NCBI GenBank assembly: GCA_002708995.1
Contig: PAPT01000008.1
Span: 1-33,677 of the forward strand
DNA from: Geminicoccus sp.
Lineage (GTDB): Bacteria; Pseudomonadota; Alphaproteobacteria; UBA7985
Direction of reading: 5' to 3'
Length of the DNA stretch: 33,677 nt
Shown: piece after piece, positions 1 to 7,330 of the stretch
Layout: each line of letters starts with the position of its first letter
Numbering within the stretch: position 1 is the first letter of the stretch
The notes under the pieces: generated by a model
Databases searched by the model: none
What the model saw: only the letters and a program-made list of their open reading frames with translations
What the model was told of the DNA's origin: nothing
Program-made: the position numbers and the translations under genes

Positions 1-23
1 CAGCCCAGAGCGCCTGCCGCTAG

Positions 24-131
24 ACCAAGGATAGAAGCAGAGGACTGTATCGACTTACGTGGCGACTGTTGAACGATGTGCTTAACTATACCCGTGAGGG
101 GCTCCAGTCAGAGATTTGTAGGGTGGTTTAG
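24..131 (+). pseudogene. Possible IS3-type transposase fragment
   Basis: This is an open stretch of 35 codons without a start, bounded by TAG at 21-23 and TAG at 129-131. Its translation contains LLNDVLNYTREGLQSEI, which loosely resembles the DDE catalytic-core segment of IS3-family transposases (a pattern of the type VxDDYTREGLxIE). The two consecutive acidic residues expected there are not intact, and nothing else of a transposase or an inverted repeat is visible. It is therefore at best an eroded scrap. The resemblance is by eye and weak; chance similarity is possible. The following stretch, 132-380, has no gene or structure that I recognise. Confidence 0.22.
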
Positions 132-380
132 TTGGTCAGCCAAAAGCATGCAAACGGGATGGTTTGCTGTGAGGTAAGATTCTCAGTTTGGTTACGGCGT
201 TAATCTTTGAATAGAAAAAAATTGTTTTTTGGTTGAAAGCCTCGCGAAGTTTCTGCGTCGAAAGCCGTTACTGGATCAGGCAAAATCTCACCGTCTCAGG
301 CCTTGATGGTGTAGGCATTTGGACAGACACCAGCAAGGCCTGTTGACCCACAGACGAAGTCCTAAGCCTGATATAGGCGG

Positions 381-650
381 CTACTCCATGAGTTGTGTCC
401 AAGTTTGGGTTTCAATCTTCGCACCCGCTTCTTCTCTGAGTTTGATCATCCCTGGCGAATTAGCCATTGCCATCATTTTTTCCATGGATTCAACCTCGAT
501 ACAGGTCCAGACTTTGTTTTCATTATCGGGCTCATGACCCACTGCCAAAACCTTCACGCCATGCTCATTGCGCAATTGTTCGTTGGCATCAAATAGACTC
601 TTCCAGTGCTGATAGCCTTTAGTCAGTTCAACTGACGAGATGATCTTCAT
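381..650 (-). CDS. Small dimeric alpha/beta-barrel-like protein (DUF3764/ABM-like)
   Basis: This 89-residue protein has no signal peptide or membrane segment. It has a ferredoxin-like pattern: a first strand (KIISSVEL), a helix containing WKSLFDANEQLRNEHG, a strand VKVLAVGHEP, a strand KVWTCIEVE, and a helix SMEKMMAMANSPGMIKLREEAG. That arrangement, with the phrase on a shift of residues per time point or substrate, is what small antibiotic-biosynthesis-monooxygenase-like and DUF3764 proteins look like. The ATG at 650 follows GGAG about 7 nt upstream, so the start is well supported. It lies 140 bp downstream of another small barrel-type gene on the same strand and may be co-transcribed with it. 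No catalytic residues can be named. The gene is likely real; the family call is by fold pattern only. Confidence 0.68.
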   Translation of the reverse strand: MKIISSVELTKGYQHWKSLFDANEQLRNEHGVKVLAVGHEPDNENKVWTCIEVESMEKMMAMANSPGMIKLREEAGAKIETQTWTQLME

Positions 651-789
651 TTTTCTGCTCCATATTGATCCTCAGTGACCCCAAAAGGGTTAGCGCCGGC
701 ATTGCATTCGACTGACTGTGCCGCCCGACTTTTACTTCGCCCACGCTAGACTTAATCATGTCTTTCGATTCGGGCCGCTGATTGGTTCG

Positions 790-1080
790 TTAGCTTACAA
801 ACGACGTGTTGTGCTTGATAATGGTAGTCACTTCAGAGACTTCGGTCAGCGCTGAGCCGCTGCGTTCACCATGCTCGTGGATGAGAGCCTCGCTGTCTGC
901 GTTGTAGACACAGTAGATAGCATCACCGACAACGTAACTCTGCTCCTGCTGAATGTTTTTGCCCTCAGAGCGCATGGCTTCCAGCACTTCTTCTGAGCCT
1001 TTACCTGCTGAGTTGAGGTCATTCTTCGGAATTGACCCAGCACCGGCCATCTCACGTTTAATAATGAATCGCTTTACGAT
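790..1080 (-). CDS. DUF4242-like (nickel-binding SCO4226-type) small protein, apparent AUC start
   Basis: The protein resembles DUF4242 / SCO4226-type small proteins, which fold as a ferredoxin-like dimer and in one studied case bind nickel. Visible family features are an N-terminal xKRFIIKREMAGAG, the central QSYVVGDAIYCVYNADSEA, an EHGERSG turn, and a C-terminal VSEVTTIIKHNTS. The first ATG (1050) would give 86 residues but would remove the conserved first strand KRFIIKRE. Reading upstream in frame, homology continues to an ATC codon at 1080-1078, which is preceded at 5 nt by AAGGAG and directly by an in-frame TAA. I therefore place the start at ATC (96 residues), which is either a genuine rare AUC start or an ATG that mutated. 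If AUC is not used, the gene is a start-codon pseudogene or makes a shortened protein. Confidence 0.72.
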   Translation of the reverse strand: MVKRFIIKREMAGAGSIPKNDLNSAGKGSEEVLEAMRSEGKNIQQEQSYVVGDAIYCVYNADSEALIHEHGERSGSALTEVSEVTTIIKHNTSFVS

Positions 1081-1440
1081 TTAATCTCCTTGGTTTTTTA
1101 GCGACTGAAAATATGTTTTGCGGCATCGAAGAATTCAAGCGCGGAAGTAAAGAATCTTTGACAAATTGGGTTGCCAGCCTTCCCTGGAATTCCCGCTTTT
1201 TTACTAAGTGCGACCGACAGCTTGGCCGGCTTCATGGAAAAGACCCGGCCTAATGCTCCAAAGTTTGCGACAAAGACTGCACTACAGCACGCAGTTTTTC
1301 AGTAATTTTATCCTTAAAATAATTATATGGAACAATAGGTTAGTCCAATATTTTTTTGTCTCAAAAAAGGAATATGGATATTTTCACGCGCTGCAAAGCC
1401 TCCCAAATGGGCCAATGAAAACAATGATCAATGGGTTCCT
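1081..1440. other. AT-rich intergenic stretch without a recognised gene
   Basis: This 360-base stretch lies upstream of the DUF4242-like gene. It is clearly richer in A and T than the rest of the window, especially near 1300-1370. The only long open frame (plus strand, from 1208) has an unconvincing composition, no ribosome-binding site and no recognisable motif. The promoter of the small minus-strand genes should lie at its left end, but I see no convincing -35/-10 pair. Confidence 0.5.
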
Positions 1441-2002
1441 GTCGCTACAGCTGCTGCGCGACGTGCTGTAAAACAGCTTCGATCCTCGCCACGTATGCCC
1501 CCTGTAGCAGACCGATCTTTGTCTCTGCCCGTCTGAGTGTGGGGCTGCATGTGCAACCCCTCCGCCGTCGCAGTGACAGACTGCTGGCGTCGTGGAGCCA
1601 CTTCAACGGGCGTAAGGACAGCGGCTGCAGCGTGGGCACCTGAGACGGCGGTCGTTTACTAAGCCCCATCAGGCGACGCGAACGTCCCCCAATCAGCCCG
1701 ACCAAGCCAGAACACACCGCCATCGAGAAGAAGTTTGAGGTCATGCCGCGTCCGACCACCCTGTTCGACACGGTGCCAAGGCTCTGGGGTTGTCCGGCCT
1801 CACTGAAGCCCGGAGACCTCGCTGACCCATAAGATGAAACCGAACTCTGTAGTGGCTCGGGGCTGCAGCACGGGCGACAGTCTAAACGTGCCGAAGGTTG
1901 CAGCGGAGAAAATCGACGCTCAGGAGGACCGGGGTCAGATTGATCCATTGGCCTGCCGAATGCTGCCCAGCGCGACACCCAACAAATGAAATTCTTAGTC
2001 AC
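1441..2002. other. Degenerate accessory stretch, probable gene remnants
   Basis: No intact gene is supported here. On the plus strand a frame closed by stops runs from about 1644 to the TAA near 1830. It contains a coherent-looking segment (SPTKPEHTAIEKKFEVMPRP, then TLFDTVPRLWG) without a usable start. The overlapping 185-residue minus-strand open frame has an Arg/Ser/Pro-rich composition typical of an antisense shadow. The block looks like eroded coding DNA from a mobile or horizontally acquired source, but I cannot name the family. Confidence 0.35.
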
Positions 2003-2070
2003 TAATGTAGCATATTTGTTAAAATCACCGTACGTGTAATGCGAGTATTGCAGCCCGTGGAGGAAAAAGC

Positions 2071-2571
2071 ATGCTGAAATTCATTACTCTTCTGACAACA
2101 ATGGTGCTCGCATTTGCAAACATTGCTAACGCCCAGAGAGAAATTCGATGTGACACCCCAGCGATGGATCGCCTTGGTCTTCTGGAATCCTCCGTTTCTT
2201 TTTGGTTGAAGGACGATTTCACTTGCTGGGAACAGATCGACGGGGTGGCGATTTTCACGGTGGCTGAGGCTGATGGCGACAGGTATTACCAGCTAAGGCA
2301 GGAAGCGCGACTGGAAAGTTCGGATTGGGAATGGACAAGCCGAGTTGCTGAAATCAATCCCGATTCATTTCCAACAGAGCACGATGGCTTGATCTGGTAT
2401 GTCGAAAATTACCAGTGGGATGAAGAAGGTGAAGAAGCTTTCTGTTTCCAGGCTTTGGCTGAGTCGCCAAACAAGGCTAAGCGCCAATACATCGATTTCT
2501 GTGAGTACGGGCGCATCATGGCATTTGACGAAGCCACTGTTCTGACGAGGCTTCCCCGTAATCCCTTCTAG
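2071..2571 (+). CDS. Secreted orphan protein with signal peptide
   Basis: The protein has 166 residues. It begins with a clear Sec signal peptide (MLKFITLLTTMVLAFANIANA, cleavage likely after ANA), so the mature product of about 145 residues should be periplasmic or exported. The mature part is acidic and rich in Trp, Glu and Asp, and has four cysteines (in IRCDTP, FTCWEQ, AFCFQA and DFCEYG) that could form two disulfides. The ATG follows GGAGG at good spacing (GTGGAGGAAAAAGC), which fixes the start. I do not recognise the family. Codon use and base composition are less GC-biased than the core genes to the right, consistent with acquired DNA. It stands alone, with a folded-looking segment directly after its stop. 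Confidence 0.8.
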   Translation: MLKFITLLTTMVLAFANIANAQREIRCDTPAMDRLGLLESSVSFWLKDDFTCWEQIDGVAIFTVAEADGDRYYQLRQEARLESSDWEWTSRVAEINPDSFPTEHDGLIWYVENYQWDEEGEEAFCFQALAESPNKAKRQYIDFCEYGRIMAFDEATVLTRLPRNPF

Positions 2572-2662
2572 GTGAAGGGAGCCGCAACTCCCATCGACAG
2601 GTGGGGGAAAGCCTGGTTGGAGCCTAGCAGGGCGCCCGAAAGGCAAGGACTGGCTCTTCACC
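2571..2662. other. Possible structured RNA or folded 3' segment
   Basis: A closing stem GGTGAAG (2571-2577) pairs with CTTCACC (2656-2662), extendable by a G-U and a G-C pair. The first G belongs to the stop codon of the secreted ORF. Inside are a GGGAG/CTCCC hairpin (2577-2581 with 2588-2592), which competes with the inner end of the closing stem, a GCC-CGAAA-GGC hairpin near 2634-2644, and a GAGCC/GGCTC pairing. No T-run follows, so it is not a classical terminator on either strand. I could not match it to a known riboswitch, SRP RNA, RNase P or tmRNA. Confidence 0.35.
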
Positions 2663-2767
2663 CCACGCGAGTTTTGACAAGGGCAGCGCTAGCGCGTCGC
2701 CCCTTCGTAGTCAGTCCTCAGATCCGAATTTCATGAAGAAGCCGGTGCCGCCTCGCACCCTCTTTAC

Positions 2768-3511
2768 TCAGGACTTGTCCGGGTCCGCAGGGGTCGCCGG
2801 ACCCGATTTTGCGCCCGTTTCTGCGCCTGCATCACCTGCCGGGCGATTGCCAAAGCCAGCAAAGCTGGCAGAGCCGCCAAAGCCACCGGAGCCAGCAAAG
2901 GGCCCCGAACCGCCCGCCCCGCCGATGCCACCGAACAGCTCGCTCAGCGATCCGTTCTCCACGCTGTTCGCCCAGCGCTCGGCGTCTTCCAGTGCCTGAT
3001 CCAGCGCCTTCATGGTTGCGCTAAGATCCTCGCTGCCATCCTTGAGCCAGGCTAGGGAAGCGCGAATGTACACCACCGTCAGCCCGTTCTGACGAAACTT
3101 GCCGCGAAGCCCACCCTCGCCCAGACCCGCCGCCTCAAGCATCCAGCCCATGGACCGCTGCAGGTGCTTGTGGGTCATTGCCGCGAGCCGCAAGTCGGAC
3201 CGGGCGGAAAATGTCATCATCCCGAGCGCGTTGCGGTAGGGTGTCAGGGCATCGAAGCGGGCCATGATTACTTCGAACAGGCGGTCGCGCGGGCTGTCGT
3301 TTACGTCGATCGACGCGCACTCCTCCAGCACCGCTGCGTCAACGTGCCGGTTAAGCGCACTGATCAGGTCGTACTTGCTGTCGATCAGCGCCCGCAGGTC
3401 GACGAGGGTCAGCTCCAGTGCCGCCGCCAGATCGGCGAGGGTCAGGCGCGACCACCCCTTTTCCTCAACAGTGGCAAAGGCACGCTCAAGATGAGTGGAC
3501 GACAGTTGCAC
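2768..3511 (-). CDS. COQ9-family protein with TetR-like N-terminus
   Basis: COQ9 proteins are lipid-binding helical proteins that support ubiquinone synthesis, in eukaryotes as partners of the hydroxylase COQ7. Residues 1-60 form a TetR-like helical start (LERAFATVEEKGWSRLTLAD...). Residues 70-185 carry the COQ9 signature: PRDRLFEVIMARFDAL, then YRNALGMMTFSARSDLRLAA and a Trp-containing lipid-binding helix. The final 57 residues (191-247) are a Gly/Ala/Ser/Pro-rich low-complexity tail absent from ordinary COQ9 proteins. The start is a GTG at 3511, preceded by AAGGAA about 10 nt upstream. It is the last gene of a minus-strand run. No other ubiquinone gene is adjacent. The family call is firm; the enzymatic partner is inferred. 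Confidence 0.87.
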   Translation of the reverse strand: MQLSSTHLERAFATVEEKGWSRLTLADLAAALELTLVDLRALIDSKYDLISALNRHVDAAVLEECASIDVNDSPRDRLFEVIMARFDALTPYRNALGMMTFSARSDLRLAAMTHKHLQRSMGWMLEAAGLGEGGLRGKFRQNGLTVVYIRASLAWLKDGSEDLSATMKALDQALEDAERWANSVENGSLSELFGGIGGAGGSGPFAGSGGFGGSASFAGFGNRPAGDAGAETGAKSGPATPADPDKS

Positions 3512-3876
3512 GGGTCCGGCTTCCTTCGATCGATAACGGCACTGTTTAACCTAGCGGCTTTTATACCGATTTTCAGGGGCAAGTTGGCGCAGCGCAGTAT
3601 TATCGGCCCCACCCGCCGCTGCGCCCGCAGCTGCCGCGCGAGATCCGCTCCGAGGTTGTTCCGCGCCGTAGAACAGTCGCTCAACTGGGTCAAGACGTCC
3701 GCCAGCCGAGTTTCGAGCAGGTCGTAGGCCGGGTCCTGACCGGCGAGCTCCTGCTGATAAGCGTCACACTGCGACAATGCCACTTAGGGGCTCGCTATCA
3801 ACTGGCGGCGTTCGGCGTGCATGCCGGCATAATCGGCGATGCAGGCGCGGGCGCGCGGCGGGTGTGTCGCGGCCAT
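3442..3876 (-). pseudogene. Decayed small ORF interrupted by an in-frame stop
   Basis: An ATG at 3876, 19 nt after the stop of the secreted FG-GAP gene, opens a frame of 30 codons closed by TAA (3786-3784). The same frame continues directly with GTG (3783) and runs on as ...SQCDAYQQELAGQDPAYDLL... with a helical, heptad-like pattern (LETRLADVLTQLSDC). Read through the stop, the two parts look like one helical protein of 90-100 residues. Further downstream the frame loses protein-like composition and runs into the COQ9 gene. This suggests a small gene broken by a nonsense mutation and later decay. No homologue can be named; a spurious frame in GC-rich DNA is the alternative. Confidence 0.35.
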
Positions 3877-3894
3877 GGTCAGCCGCCGAGTCGG

Positions 3895-4755
3895 TCAACC
3901 CAGCTGCTCGAGCAAAGCCGCGCAGGCCCGGTTCTGCATGAAAAAGTCAGCCGTGTAGCGATCAGTCGGCTGCAGCTCGGTCAGCAGCAGCGTGCCGTCG
4001 GCAAGGTCAAAGATAAACACCCCGGCCGGGCCACCATCGGCGCGCGGGATCTGCACCAGTGCCCGCCCGGTGGTATCCGCCTCGCAGAACAGGCTGCCCG
4101 CCAACTGCAAAGAGCCAAAGGCGTGGTTGCTGTAGCCCCCCAGCGGGATGCGGGCGAGGGTGTCGAGCTGCCCGCCGTTCCACTGGTGCACCCGTAAAGT
4201 CGGCGCGATGTGCGGGGTTTCGATCACCGCGATCTCGCGCGAGCCGTCCCCGTCGAGGTCCACAGCACCATCGAGCGGATTCAGCCAGCGGTTCGGCGCG
4301 CCGATGAAGTCCGACTGCGCCATCGGATAGACGGTCGCGCTGTTCCCGTCGTCACCCGGATCAAAGGCATAGAGCGCGATGGCCGCGCCCCGGTTCCGGT
4401 CCGCCACGATCAGGATCACTTCACTCAGGCGATCGTCGTCGAGGTCGACAACCCGGACGCGTCGGTCCTCGAACACCTGTTCAAAGGGCAGGTTGTAGGG
4501 CCGCAGCGCGGCGCCGTTTTCGTCGATGGTCAGGATGGTACCGTACTCGAAGGGCTGGCCGAAGACACCGTGCTTGTAGCGCTGGGTCGGGTTGGCGAGG
4601 CACACGCCGAGCAGGTCATCGCAGGCACCGAGTTTGACCGTGTTGACCACCGCCTGCGCGCCGGCTGAGCCGGACAGAAGCAGGGTGGTCGTCCAAACTA
4701 TGGCGCCGAACCCGGCGATCAAGGCCTGAAGGCCCCCTGAGAAGGACTTTGCCAT
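3895..4755 (-). CDS. Secreted FG-GAP/VCBS-repeat protein
   Basis: The 286-residue product starts with a Sec signal peptide (residues 1-34, ending SAGAQA). Two FG-GAP/VCBS-type calcium-binding loops are visible: VVDLDDDRLSEVILIVAD (Asp ligands near 104-108) and AVDLDGDGSREIAVIE (near 166-170). Each is followed by a beta strand and a hydrophobic pair, as in beta-propeller blades. The protein is therefore probably a periplasmic or surface beta-propeller of uncertain ligand. The ATG at 4755 lies behind GGGGGAG and only 21 bp after the DUF924 gene on the same strand, so the two are probably co-transcribed. Six cysteines, including CDDLLGVC, may form disulfides. The domain call is good; no specific role can be given. 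Confidence 0.82.
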   Translation of the reverse strand: MAKSFSGGLQALIAGFGAIVWTTTLLLSGSAGAQAVVNTVKLGACDDLLGVCLANPTQRYKHGVFGQPFEYGTILTIDENGAALRPYNLPFEQVFEDRRVRVVDLDDDRLSEVILIVADRNRGAAIALYAFDPGDDGNSATVYPMAQSDFIGAPNRWLNPLDGAVDLDGDGSREIAVIETPHIAPTLRVHQWNGGQLDTLARIPLGGYSNHAFGSLQLAGSLFCEADTTGRALVQIPRADGGPAGVFIFDLADGTLLLTELQPTDRYTADFFMQNRACAALLEQLG

Positions 4756-4776
4756 GTTGATCGATCTCCCCCGGTG

Positions 4777-5307
4777 TCAGAACCCGCGCCCGCCTTCGAG
4801 GAAGGCCAGCTCTTCGGCGGTCGATTCACGCCCCAGAACGGCATTGCGATGCGGGTAGCGCCCGAAGCGTTCGAGCACGGCACGGTGCTGGATCTGGGAT
4901 TCGAGGTTTCGCTCAAGACCGGGTCGTGAGAACAGCTCCCCGGCGATGTCATGGATAGCGAGACTTTCGGAGTGCATGAACAGGAAGGCCAGTTGGGGCC
5001 CCTGCAGCGCCTGATCCCCCCCGGCCCGGATCGCTTCCTGCGCCAATGCCAGCGACAGGGGATCAGCGGCGAAACCGCGTCCGTATTCTCGGTAAAGGTT
5101 CCGGGAAAACTGGTCGAGCACGATGATTTCAGCCAGCCGCCCTTCGGCTGTCTCGCGCCAGGACCAGAGCTCGGCCCGAACCGCGCGGTCGTGGGTTTCG
5201 CCAAAGTGGGTGCGGATGGCCTCGTCGACCTTGGCAAAGGTCTTGAACCACTGCTCAGGCGTCAGTTCGTCGAACCAGAATGCCAGCACGTGGTCAGCCG
5301 TTGCCAT
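4777..5307 (-). CDS. DUF924 family protein
   Basis: This 176-residue soluble protein matches the DUF924 family across its length: VLAFWFDELTPEQWFKTFAKVDEAI at the start, then LAEIIVLDQFSRNLYR, FMHSESLAIHD, and the terminal FGRYPHRNAVLGR followed by a short FLEGG motif. The family is all-helical and TPR-like in fold, widespread in Proteobacteria, and of unknown biochemical role. I chose the ATG at 5307 rather than an upstream one at 5337 because GGGAAG stands about 6 nt before it and the conserved domain begins directly afterwards. It is followed at 21 bp by the secreted FG-GAP gene. The gap to rppH upstream is about 60 bp on the same strand, so it may belong to the tail of that operon. Confidence 0.9.
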   Translation of the reverse strand: MATADHVLAFWFDELTPEQWFKTFAKVDEAIRTHFGETHDRAVRAELWSWRETAEGRLAEIIVLDQFSRNLYREYGRGFAADPLSLALAQEAIRAGGDQALQGPQLAFLFMHSESLAIHDIAGELFSRPGLERNLESQIQHRAVLERFGRYPHRNAVLGRESTAEELAFLEGGRGF

Positions 5308-5366
5308 CGGTCTTCCCTTTCGTTTCAGACTGCACATTCGTTGCGCAAGCGCTCAAGCCGTCACCG

Positions 5367-5876
5367 TTAAAGTCCGCCCGCGCGCAACCGGTCCCGGATC
5401 GGCGTGAAGGCGGCGACCACGCTGGCATAGAGATCGCGCTTGAAGGGCACGATCAGGTCCATGGTCTGTTCGAGTTCGACCCACTGCCACGCACTGAATT
5501 CAGGCTCGCGGGTGTCGATATTGACGTCGCTGTCCTGCCCGAGAAATGCGAAGGCGAACCAGCGTTGCTGCTGTCCCGCGTAGGACCCGCGCCAAAGCTG
5601 CCGGCGGAGCTCTTCGGGGAAATCGTAGGTCAGCCATCCTTCAGGGCTGTCGAGCGCGCGTGTCAGCGCCGGGGTCACGCCGGTTTCTTCTTCCAGCTCG
5701 CGCCGGGCGGCGTCGAAGGGGTCTTCGCCCGGGTCGAGACCACCCTGCGGCATCTGCCAGGCCGGGCCGGGGTTATCGATCCGCTGCCCGACCCAGACCT
5801 GGGCCTGCGCGTTGAAGAGCACCACCCCCGCACCGCGGCGGTAGCGGGGGTCGGTTCCGTCGGTGATTGCCAGCAT
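5367..5876 (-). CDS. rppH: RNA pyrophosphohydrolase (Nudix)
   Basis: RppH removes pyrophosphate from the 5' triphosphate end of mRNA and so opens transcripts to RNase E. The 169-residue product has YRRGAGVVLFN at the start and WQMPQGG directly before the Nudix box. In that box G45, E51, R59-E60, E63-E64 and G66 follow the GX5EX7REUXEEXGU rule (GLDPGEDP, then AARRELEEETGV). FEFSAWQWV-like and YASVVAAF elements close the fold as in alphaproteobacterial RppH. The start ATG overlaps the ctpA stop by one base (TGATG at 5878-5874), so translation is probably coupled. The wording WQMPQGGLDPGE is typical of RppH rather than of other Nudix enzymes. Confidence 0.93.
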   Translation of the reverse strand: MLAITDGTDPRYRRGAGVVLFNAQAQVWVGQRIDNPGPAWQMPQGGLDPGEDPFDAARRELEEETGVTPALTRALDSPEGWLTYDFPEELRRQLWRGSYAGQQQRWFAFAFLGQDSDVNIDTREPEFSAWQWVELEQTMDLIVPFKRDLYASVVAAFTPIRDRLRAGGL

Positions 5877-7330
5877 CAGTTCTGGTACATGGCAATGCCG
5901 CGGATCAGGTCGCGGGCGCGGACCAGCTGGAAGTCGAAGAACTCTTCTTCCTCGGCTGCGGCGTCGGCCTCGCTATCGTCGGTTTCGCCGTCGCCCTCTC
6001 CTGCGCCTTCACCTTCGCCTTCATCAGCACCTTCGCCTGCGCCGTCCTGCGCACCCTCATCGGCGCCAGAAGCATCCTCGCCGGACCCTTCAGCGCCGTC
6101 GGTGGTGGCCTCTTCGCCGTCGGCCTCCGCCTCGTCCTCTGTGGCCTCGTCTCCGTCATCCAGCGCGTTATTGAGATCGCGCTCGTAGCGGAAGTTCTCC
6201 GAGCCATAGCCTTCGAGTGGCTCCAGCCGCGCCAGCTCCACCAGAATGTCGGGCTCGATGCCCTTGGCCTGGATCGATTCACCTGACGGCGTGAAATAGC
6301 GCGCCGTGGTCAGGCGCAGGCCGCCGTCTTCACCCAGCCCGATCAGCGTCTGCACCGAGCCCTTACCAAAGGTTGGGGTGCCTAGCAGGATGGCGCGGCG
6401 GTGATCCTGCAGTGCGCCGGCAACAATCTCAGATGCTGAGGCCGAACCACCGTTGATCAGCACCACCAGCGGCTTGCCGTTGATGAAGTCTCCCTGCTTC
6501 GCGAAGTAGGAGGCGTCGTCTTCGCTGTTCCGGTTGCGGACCGAGACGATCTCCCCCTCTTCAAGGAAGGCGTCGGCCACCCGGATCGATTGGCTCAGGT
6601 TACCGCCGGGGTTGTTGCGCAGGTCGAGGATGTAGCCGATCAGCTCCACGTCTGCTTCGGCGGCTTCCTCGTCGAGCTTGGCCAGTTCCTTCTCGAGGCT
6701 TTCCCCGGTGGAGCCGAGGAAGCGGTTGATACGGATATAGCCGATGTCACCGTCGTCGATGATGGTCCGCACTGAGAAGAACGGAATGCTGCCCCGGGTG
6801 ACGGTGACGTCGAAGGACTTCTGCGTTGCGGGGCGGTACACGGTCAGGGTGATGTCGGTGCCCAGTTCGCCGCGCATGATCTCGACGGCCTGATCGAGGG
6901 TCTTGCCTTGCACGCTCTCCCCGTCCAGCGCGGTGATCAGGTCTTCAGCCTTCAGCCCGGCGCGGGCGCCGGGGGTGTCGTCGATAGGGGCGATGACCTT
7001 GACGTAGCCCTCTTCCATCGTGACCTGAATGCCGATGCCGCCAAAGGTGCCGCGCACGTCGCTGCGGGTTTCCTCGTAGGCTTCTGGCGGCTCGTAGCCG
7101 GAGTGCGGATCGAGGCTCTGAAGCATGCCCTGAATCGCCGCGCGGATCAGCGCTTCGTCGTCGACCTCTTCGACATAGTTCGCGCGGACGGTGTCGAAGA
7201 CATCACCGAACAGCTTCAGGCTCTTGTAGGTATCTTCGTTCTGGGCCGTGCTCAGCGGCGCCCAGATTGCGGCACCAACCACACCGGCGGCGAGCACAGC
7301 GCTGACACCCCGTCTCAAAAACTTATTCAT
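5876..7330 (-). CDS. ctpA: C-terminal processing peptidase (S41, CtpA) with acidic insertion
   Basis: This is a periplasmic serine protease of family S41 that trims proteins from their C-termini, often envelope substrates. Residues 1-30 are a signal peptide. Residues 31-95 are the N-terminal helical region, 95-180 the PDZ domain (GTFGGIGIQV, AGLKAEDLITALDG), and 190-365 the protease core. The Ser-Lys dyad is visible as S298 in GGSASASE and K323 in FGKGSVQT, 25 residues apart as in characterised CtpB. Residues 385-462 form a run of Asp, Glu, Gly and Ala that is absent from ordinary relatives. After it comes the usual family tail FFDFQLVRARDLIRG. It starts inside the end of the envC-like gene (8-base overlap) and overlaps rppH by one base. 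Confidence 0.93.
   Translation of the reverse strand: MNKFLRRGVSAVLAAGVVGAAIWAPLSTAQNEDTYKSLKLFGDVFDTVRANYVEEVDDEALIRAAIQGMLQSLDPHSGYEPPEAYEETRSDVRGTFGGIGIQVTMEEGYVKVIAPIDDTPGARAGLKAEDLITALDGESVQGKTLDQAVEIMRGELGTDITLTVYRPATQKSFDVTVTRGSIPFFSVRTIIDDGDIGYIRINRFLGSTGESLEKELAKLDEEAAEADVELIGYILDLRNNPGGNLSQSIRVADAFLEEGEIVSVRNRNSEDDASYFAKQGDFINGKPLVVLINGGSASASEIVAGALQDHRRAILLGTPTFGKGSVQTLIGLGEDGGLRLTTARYFTPSGESIQAKGIEPDILVELARLEPLEGYGSENFRYERDLNNALDDGDEATEDEAEADGEEATTDGAEGSGEDASGADEGAQDGAGEGADEGEGEGAGEGDGETDDSEADAAAEEEEFFDFQLVRARDLIRGIAMYQN
5935..6180. repeat. Low-complexity acidic coding repeat inside ctpA
   Basis: This stretch encodes about 78 residues made almost only of Asp, Glu, Gly, Ala, Ser and Thr. 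On the plus strand it shows imperfect short-period repeats built from units such as GCCTTC, GCCTTCACC and GCCTCG. It lies just upstream of the conserved C-terminal tail of the protease, so it is an in-frame expansion and not a terminal fusion. Slippage at such repeats is expected to make length variable between strains. Confidence 0.75.

Noticed and set aside
1445-2002. 185-residue minus-strand open frame
   Set aside because: Arg/Ser/Pro-rich with no ribosome-binding site or motif; looks like a frame through degenerate DNA.
2571-2662. Folded segment as an integron attC site
   Set aside because: The conserved GTTRRRY and RYYYAAC ends are absent and no integron integrase is nearby.
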